Positions 1 to 7,649 of a stretch of 64,000 nucleotides of DNA are shown here, one piece after another. The stretch is from Pseudomonadales bacterium. GTDB lineage: Bacteria; Pseudomonadota; Gammaproteobacteria; Pseudomonadales; Azotimanducaceae. The notes below the pieces were generated by a model. It did no database searches. It saw only the letters and a program-made list of their open reading frames with translations, and was not told where the DNA came from. Where the stretch lies: contig JANQKS010000068.1 of the NCBI GenBank assembly GCA_028281005.1, positions 1 to 64,000 on the forward strand. Direction: 5' to 3'. A program made the translations under genes and the position numbers. Each line of letters starts with the position of its first letter. Position 1 is the stretch's first letter.

Positions 1-339
1 GGGTGCGGTAAACGCGCGGTGATCAATCTGCGGCCGTCGGGTTTTGACGCGCGGTTTTGGTGTGATCGCAGGCCGTTGCAAGGGCACGGTCGTGCGCGGC
101 GCACTCTGTAGCGGCACCGTCTTTTGTTGGATGGTGGAAGTTCTTGGCGTGCTTTGCGGGGCTGTTTTGGGTGCGGTTGTCGTCGTTTGTTTGGTGGTGG
201 TTTGCAGCTTCTGCTGGGTCGTTTTTGTAGGGGTAACCGTTTGCTTTTGCGTGGCGGTGCGCTGTTCAGCGGCAAACACGGTGCTTGTTAAACAAACACC
301 GAGCAGCCCAATCAAGGTTATTCGTGCAAGTCTATTCAT
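1..339 (-). CDS. Exported Thr/Gln/Pro-rich protein, N-terminal part (runs off left edge)
   Basis: The frame is open from an ATG at 337-339 to the left edge, so 113 residues of an incomplete protein are visible. An AAGGG Shine-Dalgarno lies 7 bases upstream. The N terminus (MNRLARITLIGLLGVC, ending near VFAAEQ) is a clear Sec signal peptide. Residues 26-95 are a low-complexity linker rich in Thr, Gln, Pro and Lys. The same layout, signal peptide then T/K/Q/P linker, begins the giant tail-tube-like protein at 10196-14698. I infer that this is a second member of that group, but its folded part lies outside the window. A copy of the motif shared by the cassette sits 55 bp upstream at 394-407. Confidence 0.8.
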   Translation of the reverse strand, partial: MNRLARITLIGLLGVCLTSTVFAAEQRTATQKQTVTPTKTTQQKLQTTTKQTTTTAPKTAPQSTPRTSTIQQKTVPLQSAPRTTVPLQRPAITPKPRVKTRRPQIDHRAFTAP

Positions 340-364
340 AAACCCACCCTTCATCATGCAGGCC

Positions 365-370
365 ATTGTA
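365..370 (-). promoter_or_regulatory. Possible -10 hexamer (TACAAT)
   Basis: On the minus strand TACAAT lies 25 bp before the ATG at 339. The position 17 bp upstream, where a -35 box should be, reads ACTCAC, which is a poor match. The shared near-palindrome at 394-407 abuts that weak -35. This arrangement is what an activator-dependent promoter would look like. It is inference from spacing only. Confidence 0.3.
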
Positions 371-393
371 GGCGGCCGAATATGGGGGTGAGT

Positions 394-407
394 ATCCCCT
401 ATTTGGG
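394..407. promoter_or_regulatory. Putative response-regulator operator, copy 1
   Basis: The plus strand reads ATCCCCTATTTGGG. It is a near-palindrome of the form CCC-N6-GGG with an AT-rich centre, 12 of 14 bases identical to the copy at 7582-7595. It lies upstream of the exported protein starting at 339. The only regulator in the neighbourhood is the NarL/LuxR-type response regulator at 7650-8360, a family that binds short inverted repeats, so that protein is the inferred binder. Confidence 0.45.
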
Positions 408-504
408 CGATATGCCATGACGTGCACACACGGGACTGCTCAGTCGTACCCTTAGCGTGATGGGAGCTTTTGCGTGGGTGTGACTAAGCCGCTGCTGCTT
501 GGCT

Positions 505-972
505 TCACCGTACCGGGTGCTTTTTGAATGGTGGCTGCTTCGCGGCTGCTGGTTTTTTTCTCTCAGACATAGGCAGCACCAGACCGTTACCGTTGAGGCG
601 CATTTCCTGACTGCCCACCCGCAGTACAATCTCCCTCTGTCTGGAGATCAGCAGAGTCTCCGCATTCAGGCTGACCGCGCCGCCGACGGATGTTGACGTG
701 CTGCCGGCCACGTTCATTTTTTGGTTGCCGCCCACATTCACCAGGTGGTCCGCCGAGATGGTCAGTTGCTGGTCTCCGCCAATCGTCTCCGCTTGATTGG
801 AAGCGACGGTGAGTTCCTGGTCACCGCCGACGCTGGTCGTTTGGTCTTCAGCCACGGTCAACTGCTGGTTGTTGCCGACCGTCTCCAGTTGGTTGTTTGC
901 GGTGTTGGTGGTGAGATCTTTTGCCGCGTTGATGCGTAAAAGTTCTGATCCTGCTGTGTTTCCCAGCATCAA
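505..972 (-). CDS. VgrG C-terminal beta-helix part, separate reading frame
   Basis: This 155-residue product matches the C-terminal needle region of VgrG/gp5 spike proteins. Its first residues (ELMLGNTAGSELLRINAAKD, read with the two codons before the start) fit the usual NEL-x-F-D-x-x-G-x-E-x-x-x-x-x-A-x-KDL entry to the beta-helix. Residues 25-95 are degenerate V-G-G-N/D-Q-x-L-T-V repeats. The tail is basic and Pro/Lys-rich. It starts at TTG 972 or ATG 969, and the ATG overlaps the TGA of the upstream VgrG frame (TGATG), so translation could be coupled. The part of the OB-fold that normally joins the two halves is missing. It is either a two-chain spike or the result of a deletion that shifted the frame. 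Confidence 0.8.
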   Translation of the reverse strand: MMLGNTAGSELLRINAAKDLTTNTANNQLETVGNNQQLTVAEDQTTSVGGDQELTVASNQAETIGGDQQLTISADHLVNVGGNQKMNVAGSTSTSVGGAVSLNAETLLISRQREIVLRVGSQEMRLNGNGLVLPMSERKKPAAAKQPPFKKHPVR

Positions 973-2177
973 CTCGTTGGCACTAGCACTTCTTCACCGA
1001 CGCGCGGCAGCCACTGGCTTGCCGCATCGGGTTGTAACACGCGCACACGCGGTTCAATTCCAGGCCTTGACCATATAAAAGACACCCGCACACGGCCGTA
1101 TTCGTCGACATCAATTTCTTCTCCGGTAGCGCCGCTGACCACGGCTCTGGCGACCGAGGCGCGCGGTGTGGGGGTTTTAATCAGCAGACGGTACGGCAGA
1201 CTTGCGGGGATCGCACTGAATGTATTGCGATAGCCTTCTTTGTCGAGTGTGTGGGTCACCGCTGCAAGCAGATATTGCTGATTTGCACCGGCTTGATGGT
1301 GTCGAGTGACGTCAACCACATAGCCGCTGACCAAGCCCGTGCTGCTGGCGCCGTGGGTTGTTGCCGCTACTGCGGTGTGTGCATGTAACTGTTGGTTGGC
1401 AACCCTCTGTCCTTGTGCCTGAGACACATGGCGTGCTCGCACTTCCTCATTGACCATTTGTCTGAAGCGTTTGCTTTGCGCCTGAGCGGCCAGAGAAGCA
1501 GCAGGGGTCTGGAAATTTGTGTTGTTACGCTGCACCGTGCCTACGTGCTTTTGGAAGCCGTATTCGAAACTCGCCAATTTATCGCCAATAGCTAAGGTGT
1601 TGCCGATTTCCGGGGCGTCGCTGGAACGGTCGGTGACCACCATAGTATGGCTGTTGGTGCCGTGTTCGAAGTAGTAGTACAACCCGGCGTGTTCCATCAG
1701 GCGATGGATGAAGTTCAGGTCGGTTTCGTTGTACTGGGTAAGCAGTGTGTGTGTGTCAAGATCTTGGCTAATGCGCATGTCGTGGCTTTGGCCAATCTCG
1801 TCCAAGATTTCGGCGATGACCTCTGCGCTGTTTTTTTCCATAAACGACCGATAGCGGCGCGTCTGTGCAAGCTCAGCCAGGCGCGGTTCGATAACCAAGC
1901 GGTAGAGCATGTTGCGGCCTTGTAAACCCAAAGCCCGCGCTTCACCCACAACCCCCGCAATTTGCTGCCCTCCCGGCAGTGGGAAGCTGGCGGGCTTATC
2001 GAGCAGAGACTGCAGCGATTTAACTGGGTGGCCGGAAATTTCTACTTCAAATCGGTAAGGCTCAGACAACCCTTCGGTGCCTTGGAAAGCCACAATCCTG
2101 CTGTTCACCGGCAATGCAGACCAAGCCATGACGGGCCAAATGAGGACAACAAAACAGGCGACTCTGACGAGTGACAT
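969..2177 (-). CDS. VgrG-like spike protein with N-terminal Sec signal peptide
   Basis: This 402-residue protein belongs to the VgrG/gp27-gp5 spike family. Residues 25-290 form the gp27-like part, including the family hallmark FIHRLMEHAGLYYYFEHG. The start of the gp5 OB-fold follows near residue 355 (DVDEYGRVRVSF, then PRVGEEVLV). The frame stops right after EVLV, where the family normally continues with F-x-x-GDPDRP. Residues 1-22 (MSLVRVACFVVLIWPVMAWSA) are a convincing Sec signal peptide. VgrG proteins are normally cytoplasmic and leave through the T6SS, so this is odd. An AGGGAAG site precedes the ATG, 20 bp after the caspase gene, so the two are probably one operon. No sheath, baseplate or ClpV gene is present in the window. 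Confidence 0.88.
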   Translation of the reverse strand: MSLVRVACFVVLIWPVMAWSALPVNSRIVAFQGTEGLSEPYRFEVEISGHPVKSLQSLLDKPASFPLPGGQQIAGVVGEARALGLQGRNMLYRLVIEPRLAELAQTRRYRSFMEKNSAEVIAEILDEIGQSHDMRISQDLDTHTLLTQYNETDLNFIHRLMEHAGLYYYFEHGTNSHTMVVTDRSSDAPEIGNTLAIGDKLASFEYGFQKHVGTVQRNNTNFQTPAASLAAQAQSKRFRQMVNEEVRARHVSQAQGQRVANQQLHAHTAVAATTHGASSTGLVSGYVVDVTRHHQAGANQQYLLAAVTHTLDKEGYRNTFSAIPASLPYRLLIKTPTPRASVARAVVSGATGEEIDVDEYGRVRVSFIWSRPGIEPRVRVLQPDAASQWLPRVGEEVLVPTS

Positions 2178-2197
2178 AGTTCTTCCCTGGATGTGTA

Positions 2198-4402
2198 TTA
2201 AAGGTGGGTGGGTAGCAGCATAAAATCGCCAGCCTCGTGCCCAGAACGCGCAATGGGCGCGTAAGCTGGGATTTGTTCAAATTCGAAAGCTTGGGCCGCG
2301 TGCGCCACGCGTGCCGCGACCGCCTGGTAGAGCGAACGCCCGGTAAACAGCCCGGCATTGCTCCGCAGTGCCTCTAGAAAAGCCTTGGCAAACACCGAAT
2401 GGTTGCCACCGCCGCTGTCGAGCACCGGGGCCAATCCGCCAGAGGTTAAGACCACGCGGGCTCTTTTTCTGGACATAAGATCGAGCCAGGTGTCGCGTTC
2501 CGCGTCGGTCATGGCGGTCTCAATTTGAGTCACGCTAGAGCGAGTTAACGTACCCGAGTAGCAGCTATCCACAACCAACATTATTTGTTTGGCGCGGATG
2601 ACGTTTAAGATGTCGGTGATCGCCACATTAGAGATCCAATTGGCGGTGCTGGTCTTTTCTGCATCGATTGGCAGCCAGTGACCGCGCATGTTGGCCCGGT
2701 CCAGTTCACCGTGGCCGGCGTAGTAAATCAGCAGGTTGTCTTCGCTGGTGAGTTCGGCGCGCAGTTCGTTGAGCGCGGAGAGAATGTCATAGCGGTTGCC
2801 ATCCAGCAGCGTGTCGACTTCAAAACCGTACCGTTGCTCCAGAATATCCTTGAGCACGGCAATGTCGTTTTTCGGGGTTTTCAGCCGCGGCAGGTGTTGG
2901 TAGTTGCTGTTGCCGATCAGCAACGCGCGGTAGTTGCCGAGGTTCACCGGCGGTACGCTCTGGGTAGACGTTGCCGGTGGGTTGCTGGCAAACGCAAAGC
3001 GCAGGTCGGAACGTTTACCTTGTTGATCGATGGCCGCTACCACCACCTCGCCGCCGTCCCTTGCTGCCAAGTCGTAGGTAAATACCCCGGCTGGGTTTGG
3101 CGTTAACGGGGTGCGGTTGACGCTTAAATTGAGCAAACCCGCGGGGGCGGTGACGCGACCGATGATTCGCGCGGCGGCGGTGTTAGCGGGGGGCAGTTTT
3201 ACTTTCACTAAGCCGCGCGTGCTGGGCAAGACAGGTTCGATGATGCTAATGGCGGGCCCGGCCATTTCGGTCTGCTGCGCTAAGGTTATTCGGGCTGGTG
3301 CATTTTGTGCCTTTAAATCGGCGACTTCACTCAGCAAGCGGTTAATCTCGGCGAGCTGCGCGCGCGCATTGGCGTCGCGCTCGTTCAACATGGCATTCTG
3401 CTCAGCCACGGTCCGCTCCAGTTCAGAACGTGCTTGCGCAGACGTGGCGCGCTCGGCGTTGCTGGCGTCAATGCGGTTTTGCTGTTCACGCAGCAGCGCC
3501 TGTAGATTCGCCAGCTCGGCTCTGACTTGCGCGGCATTCATGGATTCGGCGCGCAGTGCGGCAATGGTATCGGTGAGGCTCAGAATCTGCCGATCCCGCG
3601 CTGCTATGTTGGTTTCATAGACACGGTTGCGTTCTGTCTGGGCAGCCAGCAGTTGCGCGGTTTGCGCACGCGCTTGGGTCTCGGCCTGTGCACGGCTTTC
3701 TTCCCGGGCATGCTGTGCTGTTTCGACCAGTTTGTCCTTCAGGGTTGCAATTTCTTCCTGACTTGCGCGCAACGCCTTGCGCAGTTCAGTAGATTCACTG
3801 CGCAGTTGGGCAAGTGTTGCTTCAAGCTTTTCAGCCTCGCGGCCAATGAGCGTGTTAACGGGCGCTACGTCGGCGGTGGGCTCTATGCTGAGGGCTGCGG
3901 AATCAGGCGGCAAACCCGCGGCACGCCGATAGTAGATGAGTGCGGTGGCCGGGTCTTTGGCGACGCCTAACCCACGTTCGTAGAGATTGCCTAAGTTGGT
4001 TAACGCGCGCGGATAGTCTTTGGCCGCGGCGGCCTCATACCAGCGACGTGCGGCATCGTAATCCGGCGGCACACCCAGGCCCTGCTCAAAAATTTCCCCT
4101 AAGGTGGTTTGTGCTTCCACGTCGCCATCTTGGGCGGCACGCAACCAGACCTTCATGGCGCTTTGTAAATTGGCGCGATCTGCCAACACATATTCGCCGC
4201 CTTTAACGCGACACTCCAGGGCAGTGGTGCGGGTTGGTTGCCGTGCGGAGACGTACGTGGTGCGCGTACCGAGCTGGCGGATTTGCCCGGGTAACAGGCA
4301 GTTGACGACCAGCAGGTCGTCGGCGCTGGTGGCTTTAGGGTTGGCGTATGCCTTGAAGCCCGTCGGTAAAACCAGGCAACACAGCAAAACTAGGCGCAGC
4401 AT
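2198..4402 (-). CDS. Exported caspase-like (C14) protein with Sel1 repeats and coiled coil
   Basis: The 734-residue product starts with a signal peptide (residues 1-20, ending KAYA). Two Sel1-type repeats follow at 85-165 (A-x-x-G-x-x-x-A-x-x-x-L-G pattern), then a long Ala/Glu/Arg-rich coiled coil at 185-370 and a beta-rich linker at 385-470. A caspase/metacaspase fold at 485-730 has the His of YYAGHGE (H564) and the Cys of VDSCYSG (C614), so the catalytic dyad is intact. By family it should be a cysteine endopeptidase with Arg/Lys or Asp specificity; the signal peptide places it in the periplasm or outside. The ATG is 3 bp after the stop of the DUF4384 lipoprotein gene. DUF4384 and caspase domains often occur together, which supports a joint role. 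Confidence 0.9.
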   Translation of the reverse strand: MLRLVLLCCLVLPTGFKAYANPKATSADDLLVVNCLLPGQIRQLGTRTTYVSARQPTRTTALECRVKGGEYVLADRANLQSAMKVWLRAAQDGDVEAQTTLGEIFEQGLGVPPDYDAARRWYEAAAAKDYPRALTNLGNLYERGLGVAKDPATALIYYRRAAGLPPDSAALSIEPTADVAPVNTLIGREAEKLEATLAQLRSESTELRKALRASQEEIATLKDKLVETAQHAREESRAQAETQARAQTAQLLAAQTERNRVYETNIAARDRQILSLTDTIAALRAESMNAAQVRAELANLQALLREQQNRIDASNAERATSAQARSELERTVAEQNAMLNERDANARAQLAEINRLLSEVADLKAQNAPARITLAQQTEMAGPAISIIEPVLPSTRGLVKVKLPPANTAAARIIGRVTAPAGLLNLSVNRTPLTPNPAGVFTYDLAARDGGEVVVAAIDQQGKRSDLRFAFASNPPATSTQSVPPVNLGNYRALLIGNSNYQHLPRLKTPKNDIAVLKDILEQRYGFEVDTLLDGNRYDILSALNELRAELTSEDNLLIYYAGHGELDRANMRGHWLPIDAEKTSTANWISNVAITDILNVIRAKQIMLVVDSCYSGTLTRSSVTQIETAMTDAERDTWLDLMSRKRARVVLTSGGLAPVLDSGGGNHSVFAKAFLEALRSNAGLFTGRSLYQAVAARVAHAAQAFEFEQIPAYAPIARSGHEAGDFMLLPTHL

Positions 4403-4405
4403 GGG

Positions 4406-5695
4406 TTACTCGTGGTGGAACCAGCGATTCACCACGACGCCTGCACCCGGTTCCGGTGCGCGGAACAAGTCCGGCGTCACGTCGGTGGTGGCGCCGGCAG
4501 AGGACACCTGCATGGGCCTGGCCTTCACTTTGACCAGGCCGCGAGTGAGCGGCACCACCGCGGCCTGGGCGACGGGTTGATAAGTTTGCGGGGCAGCGGC
4601 GCGCGGTAAGTTAGCCATGCGTGCAAGCACATCTTCGATGTCGGTACGCCGTTGATAAGAAGCGAGGAAAAACACTTGCTCAACGCCTTTGTAGGTGTCC
4701 AGCGCCCACCAATCTTCATCTGACGACGGCACCAGGTAACTTTTCCCCGGCTGCACCGGGTTTTGATGGCCTTCTGCGGCGTCGGGGTAAATTTGCGCCA
4801 CATAGCCGGTGGCGTCGACACCGATGACGTAAACGTAACAAGCGCAGTTGGCACGGAAATGCACCTTAAGCAGGTCGCCAGAGGCTGGGTCGTTACCACC
4901 ATCACGGAGCACCTCGCCGTCTTCGATGGCCACCAGGCCGTTGGTACCGGCACGCTGCGCCATCAGGGCAACGTCGAGTGCAACCGGTGGTAGGCTTCGG
5001 GTTTGGTAAGGAGATCCTCCAGAGGATTGGGCGTAAGGATCGTTGCGCGATTGTCCGTACGGGTCGTTGTTAGGACGCGCATATGGATCATTGTTTGCCC
5101 GGCCATACGGGTCGTTGCTCGCCTGACCGTAGGGGTCATTATTGGCTTGGCCGTATGGATCGTTGCCGGCTTGTCCGTAGGGATCGTTGTTTGGCTGTCC
5201 GTACGGATCATTGTTAGCTTGCCCGTAGGGATCATTGTTCGGCTGACCATAAGGGTCATTATTGGCTTGGTCGTATGGGTCGTTGTTGGGTCGGCCGTAG
5301 GGATCATTGCTAGCTTGTCCGTAGGGGTCATTGTTGGCTTGCTCGTACGGGTCGTTGTTCTGCTGCCCATACGGGTTGTTACGGTTGTTGTTCTGCCCGT
5401 AAGGGTCGTTGTTTTGATAGCCGGGATTCTGTTGCCGTGCATAGCGCGGTGGCGGTGGTTGATAGCCTGATTGAGCCAACACCCCTTGCATCGGCATGTT
5501 GGTGACTTGGCGGGCGAAGGCGATGAGCAATGCCTCCATTTCCACCGCATAACGTGGGGTGTGATTCACCGATGCGGCGGCGATGAGATCTTGACCAAAA
5601 TTGACCGCCCATTGGGTGAGCACGGGGGCCATTGCCTCGCACCCGACCATTAAACCGGTTGTCACTGCCAGTAGCCAATTCCGCAAGGTTTTCAT
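4406..5695 (-). CDS. DUF4384 lipoprotein with NDPYGQ octapeptide repeats
   Basis: The 429-residue protein has a lipoprotein signal (MKTLRNWLLAVTTGLMVGC, lipid-anchored Cys at 19). Residues 95-224 are an Asn/Asp/Pro/Tyr/Gly/Gln-rich linker with 15 NDPY units, 14 of them in perfect 8-residue register. Residues 245-345 match the DUF4384 fold (DLLKVHFRANCACYVYVIGV, then YLVPSSDEDWWALD). This domain usually accompanies caspase-like or kinase partners in bacterial envelope proteins. Its stop lies 3 bp before the caspase-like gene, so the two should be co-translated. I infer a membrane-tethered partner or adaptor of the caspase-like protein. No catalytic residues are recognisable. Confidence 0.82.
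   Translation of the reverse strand: MKTLRNWLLAVTTGLMVGCEAMAPVLTQWAVNFGQDLIAAASVNHTPRYAVEMEALLIAFARQVTNMPMQGVLAQSGYQPPPPRYARQQNPGYQNNDPYGQNNNRNNPYGQQNNDPYEQANNDPYGQASNDPYGRPNNDPYDQANNDPYGQPNNDPYGQANNDPYGQPNNDPYGQAGNDPYGQANNDPYGQASNDPYGRANNDPYARPNNDPYGQSRNDPYAQSSGGSPYQTRSLPPVALDVALMAQRAGTNGLVAIEDGEVLRDGGNDPASGDLLKVHFRANCACYVYVIGVDATGYVAQIYPDAAEGHQNPVQPGKSYLVPSSDEDWWALDTYKGVEQVFFLASYQRRTDIEDVLARMANLPRAAAPQTYQPVAQAAVVPLTRGLVKVKARPMQVSSAGATTDVTPDLFRAPEPGAGVVVNRWFHHE
5024..5359 (-). repeat. 24-bp tandem repeat, 14 units, coding for NNDPYGQA
   Basis: Fourteen head-to-tail 24-bp units lie inside the DUF4384 lipoprotein gene. The consensus octapeptide is NNDPYGQA with variants such as SNDPYGRP and NNDPYDQA. 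Substitutions are scattered and mostly synonymous or conservative, which suggests old repeats kept in frame. The copy number could vary between strains by slippage. Confidence 0.92.
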
Positions 5696-5766
5696 TGCTG
5701 CTTTAACTCTTTTGCTCTTTGTTGTTCCGCTCTAACTATTTGACCCTTAAGTCTCGCTTGGATCGT

Positions 5767-7029
5767 CTACAGTTCGATGCGTAAACCCGCGCTAATTTGA
5801 TAACGATCCCAGTCGTCTGCCCCGGTGGTCACCTGGTACTCGATGAATGGAATCCATCCATTCTGCAATACGCCGAAAAGACCTACGGCGATGTCGATAC
5901 GATCGTCATCGACATTGTCGCCGCGCAGTCGGAAGACATTACCGTCGGTATCGTTGACAAAGCGGACTTGGGCTTCGCTGCGGTCTCGATCCAGCGCGTT
6001 GATGTATTCAACCCGGACTTGCGGCACTAGAACCCAGCCGTCCATCGAGATAGCTCTGGACGCGCTGACGCCGAGTTGACCGAGTAATACCGACTGGTCA
6101 CCGAGAGAAACATCAAACGCAAGACCTGCACCGTTCAAATCGCTTTCAACGTAGTCGTCGAAGTCGGTATCTATGTAGGTTAATCCCACGAAGGGGCTTA
6201 AATTCCAGCCGCCTGCCTCACCTTGATAGCCAGCGGTAAGCGTCACCAGGAATTCCGAGCCGTCAGTGCCTGCGTCGGTGAGGGAGTTGGTTTGAGCGAT
6301 AACGCGATTCGACTCTTGAAAGACTGAGTTGCGTGCACTGTCGATCTCAATGTCGGTGTAGCCGAGGCTCGCGTCGATAAAACCGCGCTCGCCAACTTTT
6401 GCGCTTAAATAGGTGGTGATGCCGAGACTGTCTGTTTCAATCTCACCGGCATCCGCCAACGGGGTGAAGTTGGCGCCGGGATTTTCGCGGTCAAACTCGA
6501 GTTCGGCGCTCCCCCATTGGAGCCAGGCGCCCCACACCAGGGTGTCGCTGATGCGATAGTCGATGCCCAGCTCAGCGGTGTGTTGATCTAGCTCGTAGCC
6601 GCGCTCGGCGTCTGCGTCGACGATCCGATCGCTTTCGCTGGAGGATGTGCGCGCATTGATCAACAGGCTCAGCGGGCCCAAATCAACCCGCGCCGCGCCG
6701 GTGTCTTCACCGCCGGTAGATTCGCGATCAGCCCGCAAACGTTCGCGTATCTCTTGGCTGCGTTGCTGCGCGGTATATACCGCGGCGTCACTGCTCGACA
6801 GCGTCTGGCTTGGGTTCAAGGAGGATTCGCTGTCACCGGACAGATCTCCCAGTCCACCGTTCGTTTCACCGCAACGCGCTGCTAACCCGGCGCTAGGGTT
6901 TACACAAGCGGAGAAAAAGAAATCTTGAAATTCCGGGTTGGTTGCCCAGCTGTTGTGGACCATCAAACAGGTGAGCAGCGCCAGGGACGCAGCGATGCTT
7001 TTGGATAGATGAAAGTTGCGATTACGCAC
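5767..7029 (-). CDS. Autotransporter-type outer-membrane beta-barrel protein
   Basis: This 420-residue product starts at GTG 7029, 8 bases after an AGGAG that overlaps the stop of the upstream gene. Residues 1-30 are a signal peptide (ending NSWA). Residues 30-120 are a polar N-terminal passenger-like part. From about 125 to the end the sequence shows alternating amphipathic strands typical of an autotransporter barrel and ends in the strand YQISAGLRIEL. The passenger is too short to be a classical adhesin or protease, so I infer that the barrel itself is the functional part, as a pore or anchor. It is the second gene of the likely operon 7519-505. Confidence 0.82.
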   Translation of the reverse strand: MRNRNFHLSKSIAASLALLTCLMVHNSWATNPEFQDFFFSACVNPSAGLAARCGETNGGLGDLSGDSESSLNPSQTLSSSDAAVYTAQQRSQEIRERLRADRESTGGEDTGAARVDLGPLSLLINARTSSSESDRIVDADAERGYELDQHTAELGIDYRISDTLVWGAWLQWGSAELEFDRENPGANFTPLADAGEIETDSLGITTYLSAKVGERGFIDASLGYTDIEIDSARNSVFQESNRVIAQTNSLTDAGTDGSEFLVTLTAGYQGEAGGWNLSPFVGLTYIDTDFDDYVESDLNGAGLAFDVSLGDQSVLLGQLGVSASRAISMDGWVLVPQVRVEYINALDRDRSEAQVRFVNDTDGNVFRLRGDNVDDDRIDIAVGLFGVLQNGWIPFIEYQVTTGADDWDRYQISAGLRIEL

Positions 7030-7033
7030 TGTG

Positions 7034-7519
7034 TTAGCTCCTGTTGGTCAAGCGTGCTGGTTCTTGTTTGTCGAGATCCTTAGCTCCTCGCAGCGGCGGT
7101 GCTGCGCCTTCCGCGTCTGTCCCGGCTTCGGTGCAGGGTACGTCAACCCTACGCCGGTAGACGTGTACTGCAAATTCTATATGTCCTGTCGGTTCGTGAT
7201 ACCAGCGTACAACGCCGGGGCTGCAGTGGCGGCATCCGGGTTGCGGCAGTGCCACCAGCTGGGCGTTGCCGAACCGATTGCGCTTGATTTCGAGCTCAGC
7301 ATGATCAAATAGCCATAACAGGCCGCAATCGGCTGCGTTGCGCGGCAAGCTCACCTCAAACACCTCTTCTCCCTTGTTTCCCACCTGTAAATCGGAAGAT
7401 AAGCTTAGATAGGGTTGCTGAGCGTCGGGGCGCACTACGGCCGCGTCCATCGCATGAGCCGGGTAAACCGTGACGCACACCGCCAGCAGGAGTCCAAATA
7501 TGAGTCGGATGTGGATCAC
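7034..7519 (-). CDS. Small secreted protein of unknown function, first gene of the cassette operon
   Basis: I do not recognise the family. The GTG at 7519 gives 161 residues with a good signal peptide (IRLIFGLLLAVCVTVYPAHA). A longer reading from GTG 7582 would add 21 polar residues in front of it and would put the start inside the operator-like motif, so I prefer 7519. The mature part has four Cys residues (one each in DCGL and PCTE, two in PGCRHCSP) and looks beta-rich, with a basic, polar C terminus. The gene ends 4 bp before the barrel gene and shares its ribosome-binding region with it. The function is unknown. Confidence 0.65.
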   Translation of the reverse strand: MIHIRLIFGLLLAVCVTVYPAHAMDAAVVRPDAQQPYLSLSSDLQVGNKGEEVFEVSLPRNAADCGLLWLFDHAELEIKRNRFGNAQLVALPQPGCRHCSPGVVRWYHEPTGHIEFAVHVYRRRVDVPCTEAGTDAEGAAPPLRGAKDLDKQEPARLTNRS

Positions 7520-7581
7520 GCGGATCCCAATATTGCTTGTGAGGGCATCAGTATTGCCAATCGCGCCAGTGTTAGAAATCA

Positions 7582-7595
7582 CCCAAATTAGGGAT
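7582..7595. promoter_or_regulatory. Putative response-regulator operator, copy 2 (divergent promoter region)
   Basis: The plus strand reads CCCAAATTAGGGAT, whose reverse complement is ATCCCTAATTTGGG. The site lies between the divergent operon at 7519-505 and the response regulator that starts at 7650. One site could control both directions and give autoregulation. Copies at 394-407 and 14764-14777 match it in 12 and 13 of 14 positions. Confidence 0.5.
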
Positions 7596-7649
7596 GTGCG
7601 GTTGCGGTTTAGTGATGTTGCATAAGTCCGTACAAACGGGAGGTACGCG

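Noticed and set aside
44-391. Plus-strand open frame of 115 codons at the left edge
   Set aside because: It is Val/Cys-rich and lies opposite a minus-strand frame with a signal peptide, linker and ribosome-binding site. It is the complement of the Thr/Gln/Lys codons there.
505-2177. A complete T6SS locus
   Set aside because: No TssB/C sheath, ClpV, TssJLM membrane or baseplate genes are in the window, and the VgrG-like protein has a signal peptide.
5024-5359. The regular repeat as a CRISPR array
   Set aside because: Units are contiguous without spacers and stay in the reading frame of a lipoprotein.
5003-5470. Plus-strand open frame of 155 codons across the 24-bp repeat
   Set aside because: It is the antisense of the NNDPYGQA repeat and encodes an Arg/Val/Ile pattern that only mirrors the repeat unit.
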